Positions 1 to 9,368 of a stretch of DNA of 64,000 bases are shown here, one piece after another. Both the position numbers and the translations under genes were made by a program. The notes below the pieces were generated by a model that saw nothing but the letters and a program-made list of their open reading frames with translations, did not search any database and was not told the DNA's origin. The first letter of the stretch is position 1. Each line of letters starts with the position of its first letter. Source of the DNA: Paralvinella palmiformis (lineage: Eukaryota; Annelida; Polychaeta; Terebellida; Alvinellidae); contig JAODUP010000548.1 of assembly GCA_025642065.1 (NCBI GenBank), forward strand, positions 198,501-262,500. The letters run 5' to 3'.

Positions 1-128
1 ACCACCACCACCCCACCACCACCACCACCCCACCACACACACACACACACCACCACCACCACCACCAACCACCACACCACCACCACCACCACTACCACCA
101 CCACTCACTCATCCAACCACCCAACCAC
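1..128. repeat. (ACC)n/(AC)n microsatellite
   Basis: The first 128 bases are ACC trinucleotides mixed with AC dinucleotides, followed by a short CCAA-rich stretch. They have no coding meaning. Confidence 0.95.
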
Positions 129-289
129 ATTATGTCAAACTTTACAGAGTGAAAAATCTTCTAAAGAATTATTTTTGATAATGTAAGATTGTATTGTCTA
201 CTACCATCTAAAGGTGCAGCTCGCATAATGACATATACATAAAAATATTACTATATCATTATCAAAGATAAAACATATTATCTGTCGGC

Positions 290-518
290 TAGACGGTGTT
301 CTTATTTAAGGATTTTATTAACAACTTATAAAGCTATCAATGGTAGTACACCTAAATACCTTTGTGAACTGGTATCTATTAGTAAGTGATGACGAAACTG
401 AAGTCATTTACTACTCCAGGTATTTGTGTCTCGGTAGAAGTCATATAGTCAAGTATATATTTAGTGTAACAGAGTCCACTTTGTGACTTCTGCTAGCAAT
501 GATGCTTTATTACATATA

Positions 519-592
<74 letters not shown>
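290..592 (+). mobile_element. 3' fragment of a CR1/L2-like LINE with (ATT)n tail
   Basis: Bases 311-500 match, with many substitutions, the reverse-transcriptase C-terminus of the minus-strand LINE at 2948-3748 (LLTTYKAINGSTPKYLCELV against LITYKSINDMAPEYLCELV). The fragment ends in GCTTTATTACATATA and a long (ATT)n run (519-592), the same 3' end as the other copies. It is 5'-truncated and degenerate. Confidence 0.65.
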
Positions 593-596
<4 letters not shown>

Positions 597-666
597 GGTC
601 TATATTTATAGCGTATACTTCCCTAGAACTCCAAACACCTTAATATTAAGTCACAATATCCCTTAT

Positions 667-1321
667 ATGTCTCTTCCTATATATATATATATATATATGT
701 TAGTTGGTTATTATGATATAGTTAGACACGAACATATTATATGTAAATCATCCAACTTATCTCGTATAGTGCCACCAACTCGTCATAATGTTCGTCATAT
801 TAATATAACTATTAATGATGATTCTATCATTGTCGATAATGATGTGAAATATCTTGGTGTATATGTCCCAAATGACCTCTCGTGGGATAAACACGTATCA
901 AATGTATGCCGTAAATTGAGATGATGAGTGTTGTTTAACGACACATCGGCACAACTTAGGCCATTCAGTGTCCGTAAATTGGCACACGGTCTCGAAATAT
1001 TACGCAGACTTCGGGCAATATTCCCCATTAATGATATTATCACCATTTATAAACTGAGGATACACCTCTAAATGTCGAATCCCAAAAGTTGGGAGACTTC
1101 AAAATGAGACTTATTACCGGAGATTATAATTGGAATACAAGCCCAAGGGACATTCTATCTAAATTTAATATCCCTAGTGTCTCCCAAAGACGTGATTATT
1201 TTGATGGTATCAATGTATATAGATGTTTGGATGGTTCATCCCCTACATATATGTCAGATATGTTATCTTACGTTACAATTAATTGTATATATCTGTATTC
1301 CAAAGTTGTTATTTTCTACTA
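667..1321 (+). mobile_element. Decayed non-LTR reverse transcriptase C-terminal fragment
   Basis: The translation contains DVKYLGVYVPNDLSWDKHV, then RGLEILRRLRAIFPIND-like residues in another frame (roughly 985-1055). It ends with RLITGDYNWNT and RRDYFDGINVYRCLDG. This order (LGV...W..H, LRRLR, ITG.Y, YRCL.G) is the thumb and C-terminal region of Jockey/CR1-type LINE reverse transcriptases. The coding frame is broken by stops and by a 53-bp insertion at 919-971, so the copy is dead. It is a different, more divergent LINE from the one at 2948-3748. Confidence 0.6.
919..971 (+). mobile_element. Mini-element copy 1 (53 bp) with 10-bp target duplication
   Basis: A 53-bp insert containing TTGTTTAACGACACATCGG and ending CATTCAGTGT. 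It is bounded by direct repeats CCGTAAATTG at 909-918 and 972-981 and splits the LINE fragment above. Removing the insert and one repeat restores the surrounding reverse-transcriptase reading (CRKL then ARGLEILRRLR). See copies at 4745 and 9127. Confidence 0.7.
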
Positions 1322-1497
1322 GCACTAAGTTCTGATATTATTTAAATTATCTGTCAATCATATGTATTGTGTATGTTATAACTTGTCGTAAAGGTTTCAC
1401 TAATTAATGATTATGGTTTCTAATAGCAATATGATATATGTGACTAGTCAGTTATTAACTATTTTATTAGTCTTAATACTATCTCTGTGTAAATAAA

Positions 1498-1625
1498 TGA
1501 TAATACATGTAGGTTAATTATTATGATAATATATGTAGGCTAGTTATTATAATAATATATGTAGGTTAATTATTATGATAATATATGTAGGTTAATTATT
1601 ATGATAATATATGAGTATATATGAG
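1498..1625. repeat. 26-bp tandem repeat
   Basis: About four copies of a 26-bp AT-rich unit (GATAATATATGTAGGTTAAT followed by TATTAT), ending in short ATGAGTAT repeats. Confidence 0.8.
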
Positions 1626-1654
1626 TATATATGAGATATTTCAGTTTAGTTCCT

Positions 1655-1752
1655 TTTTGGTGATGATGGTGGTGATGATTGATGTTTTATGGCCACTTTG
1701 TTCACAAGGTAGGCTAAATGGGCCGAGCAACCTCCAAAGTTAATGAGGCGAT
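1655..1752 (-). mobile_element. SINE family A, 3' half only
   Basis: On the minus strand it shows the body and tail of SINE family A: CCTCCAAAG...GGCCGAG...TGTGAACAAAG...GGCCATAAAACATCAATC and a CATCA-repeat tail. The tRNA-like head is missing. Confidence 0.7.
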
Positions 1753-1827
1753 GAGTTCCTTTTTGAGAATGTTGCCCTCTCAAAGAAAAAGGTGTGTGTG
1801 TTTGTGCGTGTGCGGTGTCTCGTGTAC

Positions 1828-1830
<3 letters not shown>

Positions 1831-1880
<50 letters not shown>
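1831..1880. repeat. (TA)n microsatellite
   Basis: A pure TA run immediately downstream of the unit E donor. It produces a spurious IYIYIY translation on both strands. Confidence 0.95.
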
Positions 1881-1884
<4 letters not shown>

Positions 1885-1915
1885 GAAGTTATTATTAATT
1901 GGCTGTTATTCCTAC

Positions 1916-2734
1916 CTGTACGTTGGCTACTATCAATGACGTACTGCAACAAAATCTTCACTTTGTCATCAGTCCCAATGTTGTCAATCACCGCCTGTAG
2001 AGTGTCTAGTCTAATGTCCTCAATTATGAGGCGATAATATTTATCTGGCTTCCAACACATCATATAACAGAGTTGCCAGGCTGTGAAGTACTGTAGTACA
2101 GGTTGATCTGTTCCCGACGACAAATGGATCATTTCCTCATCGATGTCGAAACGATCCAGATCGTCTAAACCTATATCTGACGTCATCGACCATCCGTCGA
2201 TCGTCTCGTACATCTGGAGCGCGATGTCATCCCGGGTTGGCCGGACGACGTCCCAATCTCGGGATCCCTTGTAAAGGATCCTGGCCAGCAGTCTACACGT
2301 TAGGAAGCTGATCTCCTGAACGTCGCTCTGGAGCAGCTCCACCAGCTTATCCAGATGGATCACTCGGACGAAGGCGAAGGCGTTCTTCAGGGCGGCTCTG
2401 TGTAGAACTCGGATGATCTTCCTCACGATGAGGCTGGATGAGGACATCTGCTGTAGACACTTGAAGGCTATCAGGAGGCCGCCGCTGTTGACGAATAGTT
2501 GATCGTTGACGTACCGTAGGCGTGTCAATATCTCGCACAACGTCCAACCGTCGTCATTTACGTCGGCAGGAAGTGCTATAATCTGTGACGTAGCCAACGT
2601 GGCCAATACGTCAGACATATAATGCTCTCCTAACTGAGATAGGATCGTCCTATCTGATCTATCAGACCATCTTTCAATCTTAATCAATATCGTTCGTAAA
2701 GAATCCTTCGCTTGGGCGTACATCCTTATATCTT
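1916..2734 (-). CDS. Unit E: complete single-exon armadillo-like module, last unit visible
   Basis: The acceptor CGACAG at 2735 and donor TACAG|GTAGGA at 1916 bound 819 nt (273 codons), phase 1 at both ends. The whole module is uninterrupted: KDSLRTILIKI, LGEHYMSDVLATLA, GWTLCEIL, FVNSGGL, IIRVLHRAAL, ISFLTCRLLARIL, DWDVVRPTRDDIALQM, IDGWS, VLQYFTAWQL, YYRLIIEDIRL, DKVKILLQYVI and SSQRTG. Because the donor is phase 1, another cassette or a terminal exon is expected at lower coordinates. None is visible before the left edge, so the gene probably continues outside the window. The reading frame beyond 1916 runs into an (AT)n tract and is not coding. Confidence 0.75.
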
Positions 2735-2787
2735 CTGTCGACCGGAAATAAAGACGTTAAATATAAATGATATTTTATAAGAATATA

Positions 2788-3948
2788 GAATGATGATTGA
2801 TGTTCTAATAACGATAATAATAATAATGTATATTTAATAAAGCGCCCTTACTAGCAGGAGCAATTCAAAGGCACTGTAGCGATATGTAATATAATAATAC
2901 CCCAAATAATGTCTCTAAAAACCCTGTAATGATTTAAAAGATAATAATTATTTATCTGTGAAAGCGACCTTAAATAGGTGTGTTTTTAGAAGATACTTAA
3001 AATTTTCAAGAGACGACGCATTTCTAATATTTGAGCCTAGACACTGGCACCTGCAATAGTATCTGATGGATGACTTGAGTTTTCGGGATGACTTTCTAAT
3101 GGAAACCAGTTCACACAGGTATTCTGGCGCCATATCATTAATAGATTTATAAGTTATTAACAGAATCTTAAAATGGTTACGCTGTCTAACATGTAGCCAA
3201 TGTAGTTTTTGAAGAATTGGGGTGATATGATCATATTTTCTAGTATTTGTTAGAATGTGAGCTGCATTATTCTGAATTCGCTGAAGGCGATTAATGTTAT
3301 AATCAGATACGCCGTATGACAGGGAGTTACAATAGTCTATACGAGATGTAACAAAAGCATGAACTATAGTTACAAGTGCTTCTTGTGTCAAGAATGTTTT
3401 TAAACAGTGGATGTTCTTAAGATGGTAGTAGGCAGCTCGGCATACTGATGTGATATGTTCATGCATGTTAATACATTGGTCAAAAATAACCCCTAGATTT
3501 TTTACTGACCCATTATGGGTAATCAAAGATGCACCCATCTGTAATGCTGGTGTCTTTAGGGATTTAACACAATGTGGTGATGCCAAATATAAAATATTTG
3601 TTTTATTATCATTTAGTTTTAGAAGATTTTGAGTCATCCATAGCCGAATATCGGCAATACAATGTTCTAAATTCTTCAAGGAAGAGGAGAAATTTAGCTC
3701 ATTGTCAGGATCCAGTGATATATACAGCTCTGTGTCATCAGCATACAAGTGATATTTAACCCCATATCGCTGCGCTATATACGTCCACTTTTGTGCACAT
3801 GGTAGGCTAAATGGGCCGAGCGACCTCTAAAGGTAATGAGGCCAAGTGAAAGATGGAACACCCTTCAGATATGCCCGCGCCGAGATTCGAACTCGGGTGG
3901 TAGTGATCTGTGGTCCAACGCGATACCAACTAGACCACGGAGGCGCCC
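2788..3948 (-). mobile_element. SINE family A interrupted by a nested LINE, flanked by a 13-bp target duplication
   Basis: Direct repeats TTATAAGAATATA at 2775-2787 and 3949-3961 flank a composite. On the minus strand it begins with the tRNA-like head and body of SINE A (3948 to about 3785: TGGTCTAGTTGGTATCGCG, B box GAGTTCGAATCTCGG). It then switches to a 5'-truncated LINE and ends with the SINE tail AACATCAATCATCATT (2788-2803). The simplest reading is that a SINE inserted first and a LINE later landed inside it. The composite sits in the intron between unit D exon 2 and unit E, in the same orientation as the gene. Confidence 0.75.
2830..3770 (-). mobile_element. CR1/L2-like LINE: reverse transcriptase C-terminal half and 3' tail
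   Basis: An open frame of 266 codons (3748-2948) starts at the catalytic YADD motif (MYADDTELYISL). It continues with NDNKTNILYL, VKNLGVIFDQ, RIDYCNSLSYG, RLQRIQNNAAHIL, ILQKLHWLHVRQR and FKYLLKTHLFKVAF. These are the order and wording typical of CR1/L2-clade reverse transcriptases. The 3' untranslated end contains GCTCCTGCTAGTAAGGGCGC and a (TTA)n tail. Endonuclease and the first half of the reverse transcriptase are missing, so it is a dead-on-arrival, but fairly young, copy because the remaining frame is intact. Confidence 0.85.
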
Positions 3949-4385
3949 TTATAAGAATATAACGCTGATGACAGTTAATGGTTATATTTGGATGGACATC
4001 TATTTCGTTTGTTCGTTAATTAATTAATTAATTAATTAATTAAACATAAGCTACCCATCTGATCTGACACGAGTCACATTTCGTGTACATCATTTGTTTA
4101 TTTTAGATATTAATTTGTTGTCAATCTTTCTGATCTGATTTTGATTATTTTGTTATTTGTCTATTTTATGTAAATCTCTTTCGAATATTTTACAAATAGG
4201 GCGCTCCATACATTTTCACATAATTGTAATTTTGCATATAAACTATCGATTTATTGATTTATTGATTGTCAATAAGACAGTTAGACAATAGTCGTCTATA
4301 TAATGCAAAATAATTTTAAGATTTCCACATCAACTTTGACCGACATTATTAATTTATTATAATTAATAATCATAACATCATCTAC

Positions 4386-4534
4386 CTTTACTATCACAAT
4401 AATGTATCATGTCGTTGATTGTTGTCTTCATTCCATCATCAAAGTTGCTATTATCTTTCAATTCTTTTAGCAACATCAATCCGACATCTCTAATTAGAGC
4501 TTTGTAAACATTTGAGTCTCGTCTCGTCTGGTAA
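4386..4534 (-). CDS. Unit D, exon 2: C-terminal helices of the module
   Basis: A 149-nt exon found by looking for the missing end of unit D. The acceptor lies behind a strong pyrimidine tract (CCCCTTCCCCGTCTTAG at 4535) and fits the phase-2 donor of exon D1, giving WELGYQTRRDSNVY. This aligns without gaps to WQFWYNVHHDPTVY of unit B. It continues with LMLLKELKDN, MKTTINDMIHY and CDSKG, and leaves phase 1 at AAAG|GTAGAT, like every other unit. Unit D totals 762 nt (254 codons). The 520-bp intron before this exon holds the mini-element at 4745 and a SINE relic. Confidence 0.68.
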
Positions 4535-4744
4535 CTAAGACGGGGAAGGGGTAGGGATGGGAGGGGGGGGGGTGAAAGAAGATTTCATATAATCAATTAG
4601 TCAGAACATAATTATGGTATTATATCAAGATTAATGATAAACAGCTTCCTAATCCACGATAGGATTATCATATCATAATTACTTAGATCGATCTTAAAGT
4701 TCGATGAAATACTAATTGCTGAAATCAAACAATGTTTATTAATG

Positions 4745-4813
4745 GATGGATGGATGGATGAATGTTGTTTAACGACACATCGGCACAATTTAGGTCATTC
4801 AGTGTCCTAGAAC
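4745..4813 (+). mobile_element. Mini-element copy 2 (about 69 bp) with 11-bp target duplication
   Basis: Direct repeats GTTTATTAATG at 4734-4744 and 4814-4824 bracket a (GGAT)n run plus the core TGTTGTTTAACGACACATCG and CATTCAGTGTCC. It lies inside the intron between the two exons of unit D. Confidence 0.7.
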
Positions 4814-4834
4814 GTTTATTAATGAGTTGGCGAA

Positions 4835-5010
4835 TTAATGAGTAATTGCTTTATTCAACTTAGATCCTGGACTGACTGGAGACGTAGAACCGAGGAGTCT
4901 TTCGTTGATGGACAAAACATCCAACAGACACAGGCAACGATGAGATTCAATCCCACAACCTGGAGGTCTACTGCCTAGCGCGCTACTAAATGCTGCATCG
5001 AAATGGCTGA
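4835..5010 (-). mobile_element. tRNA-derived SINE relic (distinct from families A and B)
   Basis: The minus strand shows a tRNA-like segment, TAGTAGCGCGCTAGGCAGTA followed by a B-box-like GGGATTGAATCTC, then a 100-bp body ending GAATAAAGCAATTACTC. It lies in the unit D intron and is translated spuriously as an extension of exon D1. Confidence 0.5.
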
Positions 5011-5054
5011 ATTTAATAGTTTTCGAGAGTGAGATATAATGATGCACTAAATAC

Positions 5055-5667
5055 CCTAACTCCCAGACAGCCATTTCTTGTAGCATTTGTTGATATGACA
5101 ACAGATACTCTCGCTGCGTCGTAAAATCGTCAATTTTTATTTTCATGTCGTAATCAAGACTCCACTCTTTGATTGCGCCGCGCAAGCGTAAGATGACGTC
5201 ATCCTTCGTGGGCGCCTCTAGACACCAGTGTCTTGGTCCTCTGTACAAAAGACGACACAATATCTTGGAGCTGAGATAGCTAACTGTCTGTATCGGGCTC
5301 GTCAACGCTTCAAGAAGAAGATCCAGATGATCCGGATTAATGACGTGCTCGGATCTCATGTCGGCTACGTGATACAGTACGTCGGCAACGGACTTCCGTA
5401 GTACGGCTCGGTCGTCTTCATTCCTGAATTCATCCAACGCCATCTTCACACCATTTCCGGTGAGGAATTGCTCCTGATGACCGGATCTGATCAGATCATA
5501 GCATATTGACCATCCGTGTTCCACGAGTTGACTCGGTGTTGACGTCGTGGCAGAGTCTGCCAAGAACTCTAATACGACTTTCATATAAATACAGTCATCC
5601 GTCGTTTGATCATCTTCATTGACGGATTGTATGTAGTTCTGCATCTTTATGTATGTTCTCAGTTCCT
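5055..5667 (-). CDS. Unit D, exon 1: most of the armadillo-like module
   Basis: The acceptor TTCTTAACAG at 5668 gives the phase-1 start (EELRTYI). The donor TTAGG|GTATTT at 5055 leaves phase 2. Motifs in order are VVLEFLAD, GWSICYDL, FLTGNGV, VADVLYHVA, VSYLSSKILCRLL, HWCLEAPTKDDVILRL, IKEWS and LQEMAVWEL. The open frame runs on to 4835, but that tail (past the VWEL helix) is intron containing a SINE-like relic. The true continuation is the exon at 4386-4534. An alternative donor a few bases further (TTA|GTGCAT) would give the same length of protein with a different acceptor. Confidence 0.72.
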
Positions 5668-5797
5668 CTGTTAAGAATGATAACAAATGCACTGTCAATT
5701 AATGGATGCGCGCTCTTGAACGATGGCTGCAGATCAATAATAGAATGATCTGTTTTACAAATATGTATTTATAAATATAAATTTAGTAAGGTAGCGA

Positions 5798-5800
<3 letters not shown>

Positions 5801-5878
<78 letters not shown>
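5801..5878. repeat. (AT)n microsatellite
   Basis: A pure AT run of about 78 bp in the intron between units C and D. Confidence 0.95.
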
Positions 5879-5881
<3 letters not shown>

Positions 5882-5899
5882 AAATATATTAAAACTAAG

Positions 5900-6960
5900 G
5901 ACTATTAATTATTATCAGTTACATTAATAGATATATAGTTCACAATTAATAGGCATAGTGATCCAATTAGTCAGTGAGCGATTCCAACAGTCAGTAAATA
6001 GAAAAGTGATATGATAGTATATTTCTATTCAAAGAAGACTGATTTAGTAAACAAAATAGATTAAATTTGGAGGTCCATGCAGAACATATGCCCCGTGTTT
6101 AAGCGGATTGCCGTATTCGTAGCGAAAGTTTACGTATAGGAAGTGGCTTTCCCATAATGTTTCTTCAGTGCACATCTTTGGCCATTTATAATAATATCGA
6201 CAATGGACAAGGAAGTTGTAATACCATCATTTTAACAGGACAATTCAGAGATATCTTCAACGATTTGTTTTATGCATGGTCATTTTCCGTGTAGAACGTT
6301 CGCCATCGTCTAGCCTTAGACCCATGGCGCATGCGCACGTCAGTGATAATGCGCCGGCATAGATGGCATAATTCTAATAAACAAACGGGTTTGCTATTTG
6401 GATCGAAAATACTCATCAAATCGGAGACATAATGTGTTACACAAAAGTATTGATTGATAGAGCAATAATCTGGCATTGACATATTGCATTTGTGTATTAT
6501 TTCTCGTGAATTAACGCGAACCATGAGTTGATTTTAAAATCATAAAAAATGTAAACAAACCCGGTCTGTCCCCATTTCAATTTTCAAGCGATAACCGATA
6601 CTAGCGGACTTCGCTAAAGAAATATTTATTCTCATTTGTTGACAATAACAACACTGAATAATGGAATATGCTGAAAAAACAAGAATCTAATCTATCATTA
6701 GAAGTATTTTCCTATCTCAATTCCAATTATATTACCCAGTAGATCGTTGTTTAAACCGAGATGTTCAGAACAAGAATCCAGCCTACATTGAAAACCACGA
6801 AGCTCCGCCTCCGCTGCTCTGGGCAGTGACACGAACGGTAAAGCCCCGCAAAAATTAGTTGGCAAGGTCTATTATACGTATTTCAGCTCATGAAACCTTC
6901 GGTACAGAAAGAAATTCGAGTAACCATCATAATTGTAGGTGTCATATCAGTGTCATTATC
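5900..6960. other. Intron between units C and D, no further exon recognised
   Basis: AT-rich intron sequence. One 84-codon minus frame (6270-6524) contains CLLELCHLCRRII, faintly like a SOCS-box helix, but it has no matching second half and no convincing splice sites, so it is not annotated as an exon. Confidence 0.5.
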
Positions 6961-6967
6961 TAGTTAC

Positions 6968-7227
6968 CTCGGTCACCGCAAGAGTGCACCACCTGTCTCA
7001 GGAGAACTCTAACTTTCTCTTCAGTCTTTGAATCATCGATGACGTTATTCAGTAAGTTGATCCCGACGTGTCTGACGATAAGTGTACAGTTTTTCGAGGC
7101 ATCTTTCTGGACGCAGGAGTACAACACCCACGCCATCAGATACTGGAATACCGGTCTAGATACATCAAGTAGATAACAAACATGTCGTACGTCCATGTTT
7201 ATTGGCAGATCCGAGTCCAACGACCAT
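6968..7227 (-). CDS. Unit C, exon 3: C-terminal third of the module
   Basis: The acceptor ACACTTCAG at 7228 (phase 2) and donor CGAG|GTAACT at 6968 (phase 1) bound 260 nt. The translation continues the split IDRWS motif, then VFQYLMAWVL, KNCTLIVRHV, KTEEKVRVLLRQVV and CGDRG. Unit C totals 774 nt (258 codons). The intron between exons C2 and C3 (8867-7228) is about 1.6 kb and contains a fold-back repeat element. Confidence 0.72.
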
Positions 7228-8269
7228 CTGAAGTGTAACCATAAAAACGTGTTACTAATAGATAGCAACTTACTCAGCATTCAATCTACTGTTGCTATTT
7301 ATATTAAAACATACGTAACATAACTGAATATTTCTGTAGCGCTATCGTTTTGGTTAATTCTACGTGTAAGTTGTCAGATAATTCTGGGAATATTATACAT
7401 TCAACATCACACTGTGAAAAGGGGGGCTTCTAGTAGACAGAAAAATGGTCAACAACATAAAAGGAATATTACAGGCGATTTCCGATTTTATTTAATTGTA
7501 TACCGACTTTAATCTCCCCCCAAAACGAAATACTTCTCTCAACTTTATATTTGATTACATACATAACTCTTTAATTACAGCATGTAATATTTACACTGTA
7601 AAGCTCAACTTATTTGCTAATAAACATTTCTAGCAACTAGATCTAAACTCAGGTGAAGACGTAATATGTTCTAAATCACATAATTAACTATTTATATATT
7701 ATTTATCTTTAACAAAACCAACTCTAATCAGCTATATCTCATCTTGATAAGGTTTATTTATGTTGTAACAAAACGGAACATAGACTGAGAATAAAAGAAA
7801 ACAAAACATTTAGAATTATCTCATCTGACCATCTTATTTGCTTGTAGGGTCGATATTCAGTCACATGACCCGCATGTGATAGTTTCGAGTATAAACAAAG
7901 TACTCCTCCACTTGATAAAGGTACATTAAGAATGTCTGACTACTTCGTATAGTCTCGGCTTAAATAATCTTTGGGACATATGCCGCAATTATCTCACGCA
8001 GTAGTGCTTTGATATGGATTTTAAACCAAGACGAAGATTTAACACACAGCGTTCTATTCACTGTGTTAAGGTGACGACTAATGGCAGACGATACTAATTA
8101 ACATTTTTCGCCGATATTCCATTAAAACATCTTCTCACTTCTTACCTATTTTGAAAGCCGAGAAAATATTTTTAAATATGTAATGCTTAGAACAGTAACC
8201 AAAAATTCAACAATAATAATCACAAAATATACCTGATATCATAGATATAGGGAAATAATCAAAATTACT

Positions 8270-8775
8270 GAAGGGCCGCCATTACGAAGGCGGGATGGAG
8301 AAAACTGAAATGTTGTGACGTCACATGGGCGCTTTCTAGACTGGCACTGATTATAGTTTCTCTTGAGCATTAATTTCTTAGCCCAATTTGAATCATCTTT
8401 CTCTTGTCAAGTTCCTTCTGGCTCAAATTGATATGGTTTTATGTCATTCATTAAGCAATTAAAAAAAATAATGCCCTTTAATTCTGGAATAATTCTTTGC
8501 TCACACTTGTTTACATGCTATTGTATGGGCTCTACAGACTTCAGGTCAACCGGATACGCTGAAGTGACGTCAGCATTCGTGAGCTTCCGGTCTCTGTCTA
8601 GTTTCAAAATGGCGGCGCCCACAGGCCACTAAAAGTCGATTATTCAACACTTTGAACTGAATTTCTTAATATGTGGGTGATAGTTTACACATTTTGACAT
8701 TATTTATTATATTTGGGAGTATGGCTGTATTAGTCCCGAAAATTTGAAATAAAGGTGGACTATCCATTTAAGTGT
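8270..8775. mobile_element. Possible fold-back or MITE-like element in the unit C intron
   Basis: GGGCCGCCATTACGAA with TGTGACGTCACAT (8274-8331) and, in inverted order, GAAGTGACGTCAGCAT with TTCAAAATGGCGGCGCC (8560-8620) form imperfect inverted arms about 340 bp apart. The right-hand part ends in GGTGGACTATCCATTTAA. No clear target duplication was found. Confidence 0.4.
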
Positions 8776-8867
8776 AAACCTAAATTATTTGCTTTCAACA
8801 AGGGAAGTGGTCAGTATAATGTCGTTTATCGTGACTTTTACTCGCTGAAGTAAAGTAAAGATGTTAC

Positions 8868-9035
8868 CTGTCAATGGCACGCTCCATGCACTCAGTTATC
8901 TCCTCCGTGGGATAACCTGGCGGCCATGTTGGTGACGTTTTACGTATAATACGCGCCAGAAGCTGACAGCTGATATAACTAATCCTTTGGGCTCGACTCT
9001 CTAAGGTCTCCCGTAGATGATCCAGAAAGTCCTTT
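8868..9035 (-). CDS. Unit C, exon 2: central helices of the module
   Basis: A 168-nt exon bounded by the acceptor TATTCCAG at 9036 and donor ACAG|GTAACA at 8868, phase 2 at both ends. It encodes KDFLDHLRETL, then ISYISCQLLARII, SPTWPPGYPTEEI and a final ERAID that continues as RW in the next exon. The exon links the halves of unit C and restores the same order of motifs as in the single-exon unit E, which is the main evidence that it is real. Confidence 0.7.
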
Positions 9036-9126
9036 CTGGAATAACGAGTGCGGCCATAAACATTTTGCTATCAAGTTAAATTAAGAAGTTTGTAGATAAA
9101 CGTATATAACTGTCACTAACACCTAT

Positions 9127-9186
9127 AAGGATTCTGAATGGCCTAAATTTTGCCGATGTGTTGTTAAACAACATTCATCCACCCAT
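9127..9186 (-). mobile_element. Mini-element copy 3 (60 bp) with 12-bp target duplication
   Basis: On the minus strand it reads (GGAT)-AATGTTGTTTAACAACACAT and CATTCAGAATCC. Direct repeats ACTAACACCTAT at 9115-9126 and 9187-9198 bracket it exactly. It lies in the intron between exons C1 and C2. Confidence 0.72.
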
Positions 9187-9198
9187 ACTAACACCTAT

Positions 9199-9293
9199 TA
9201 TGATGATGATGATGATGATGATTGGTGTTTAAAAGCCACTTTGGAGTGATCTGTAGTCCAACACGCTACCGCTAGACCATGGAGGTGCCCTTG
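9199..9293 (-). mobile_element. SINE family A with large internal deletion
   Basis: The tail (GATGATGATTGGTGTTTAAAAG) is joined directly to the tRNA-like head (GTCCAACACGCTACCGCTAG), with the body deleted. It is flanked by CTAACACCTAT at 9188-9198 and CTAACGCCTAT at 9294-9304. It therefore shares its left target repeat with the mini-element next to it. Confidence 0.65.
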
Positions 9294-9368
9294 CTAACGC
9301 CTATAATTACTTTTATTAATAATATAATATTAAAGAACTATTGTTGTTTAATGAAGACTATTAGTTAC

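Noticed and set aside
4835..5054. Extension of the unit D exon to a stop at 4835
   Set aside because: The extra residues come from a tRNA-derived SINE relic in the intron, and the correct continuation is the exon at 4386-4534.
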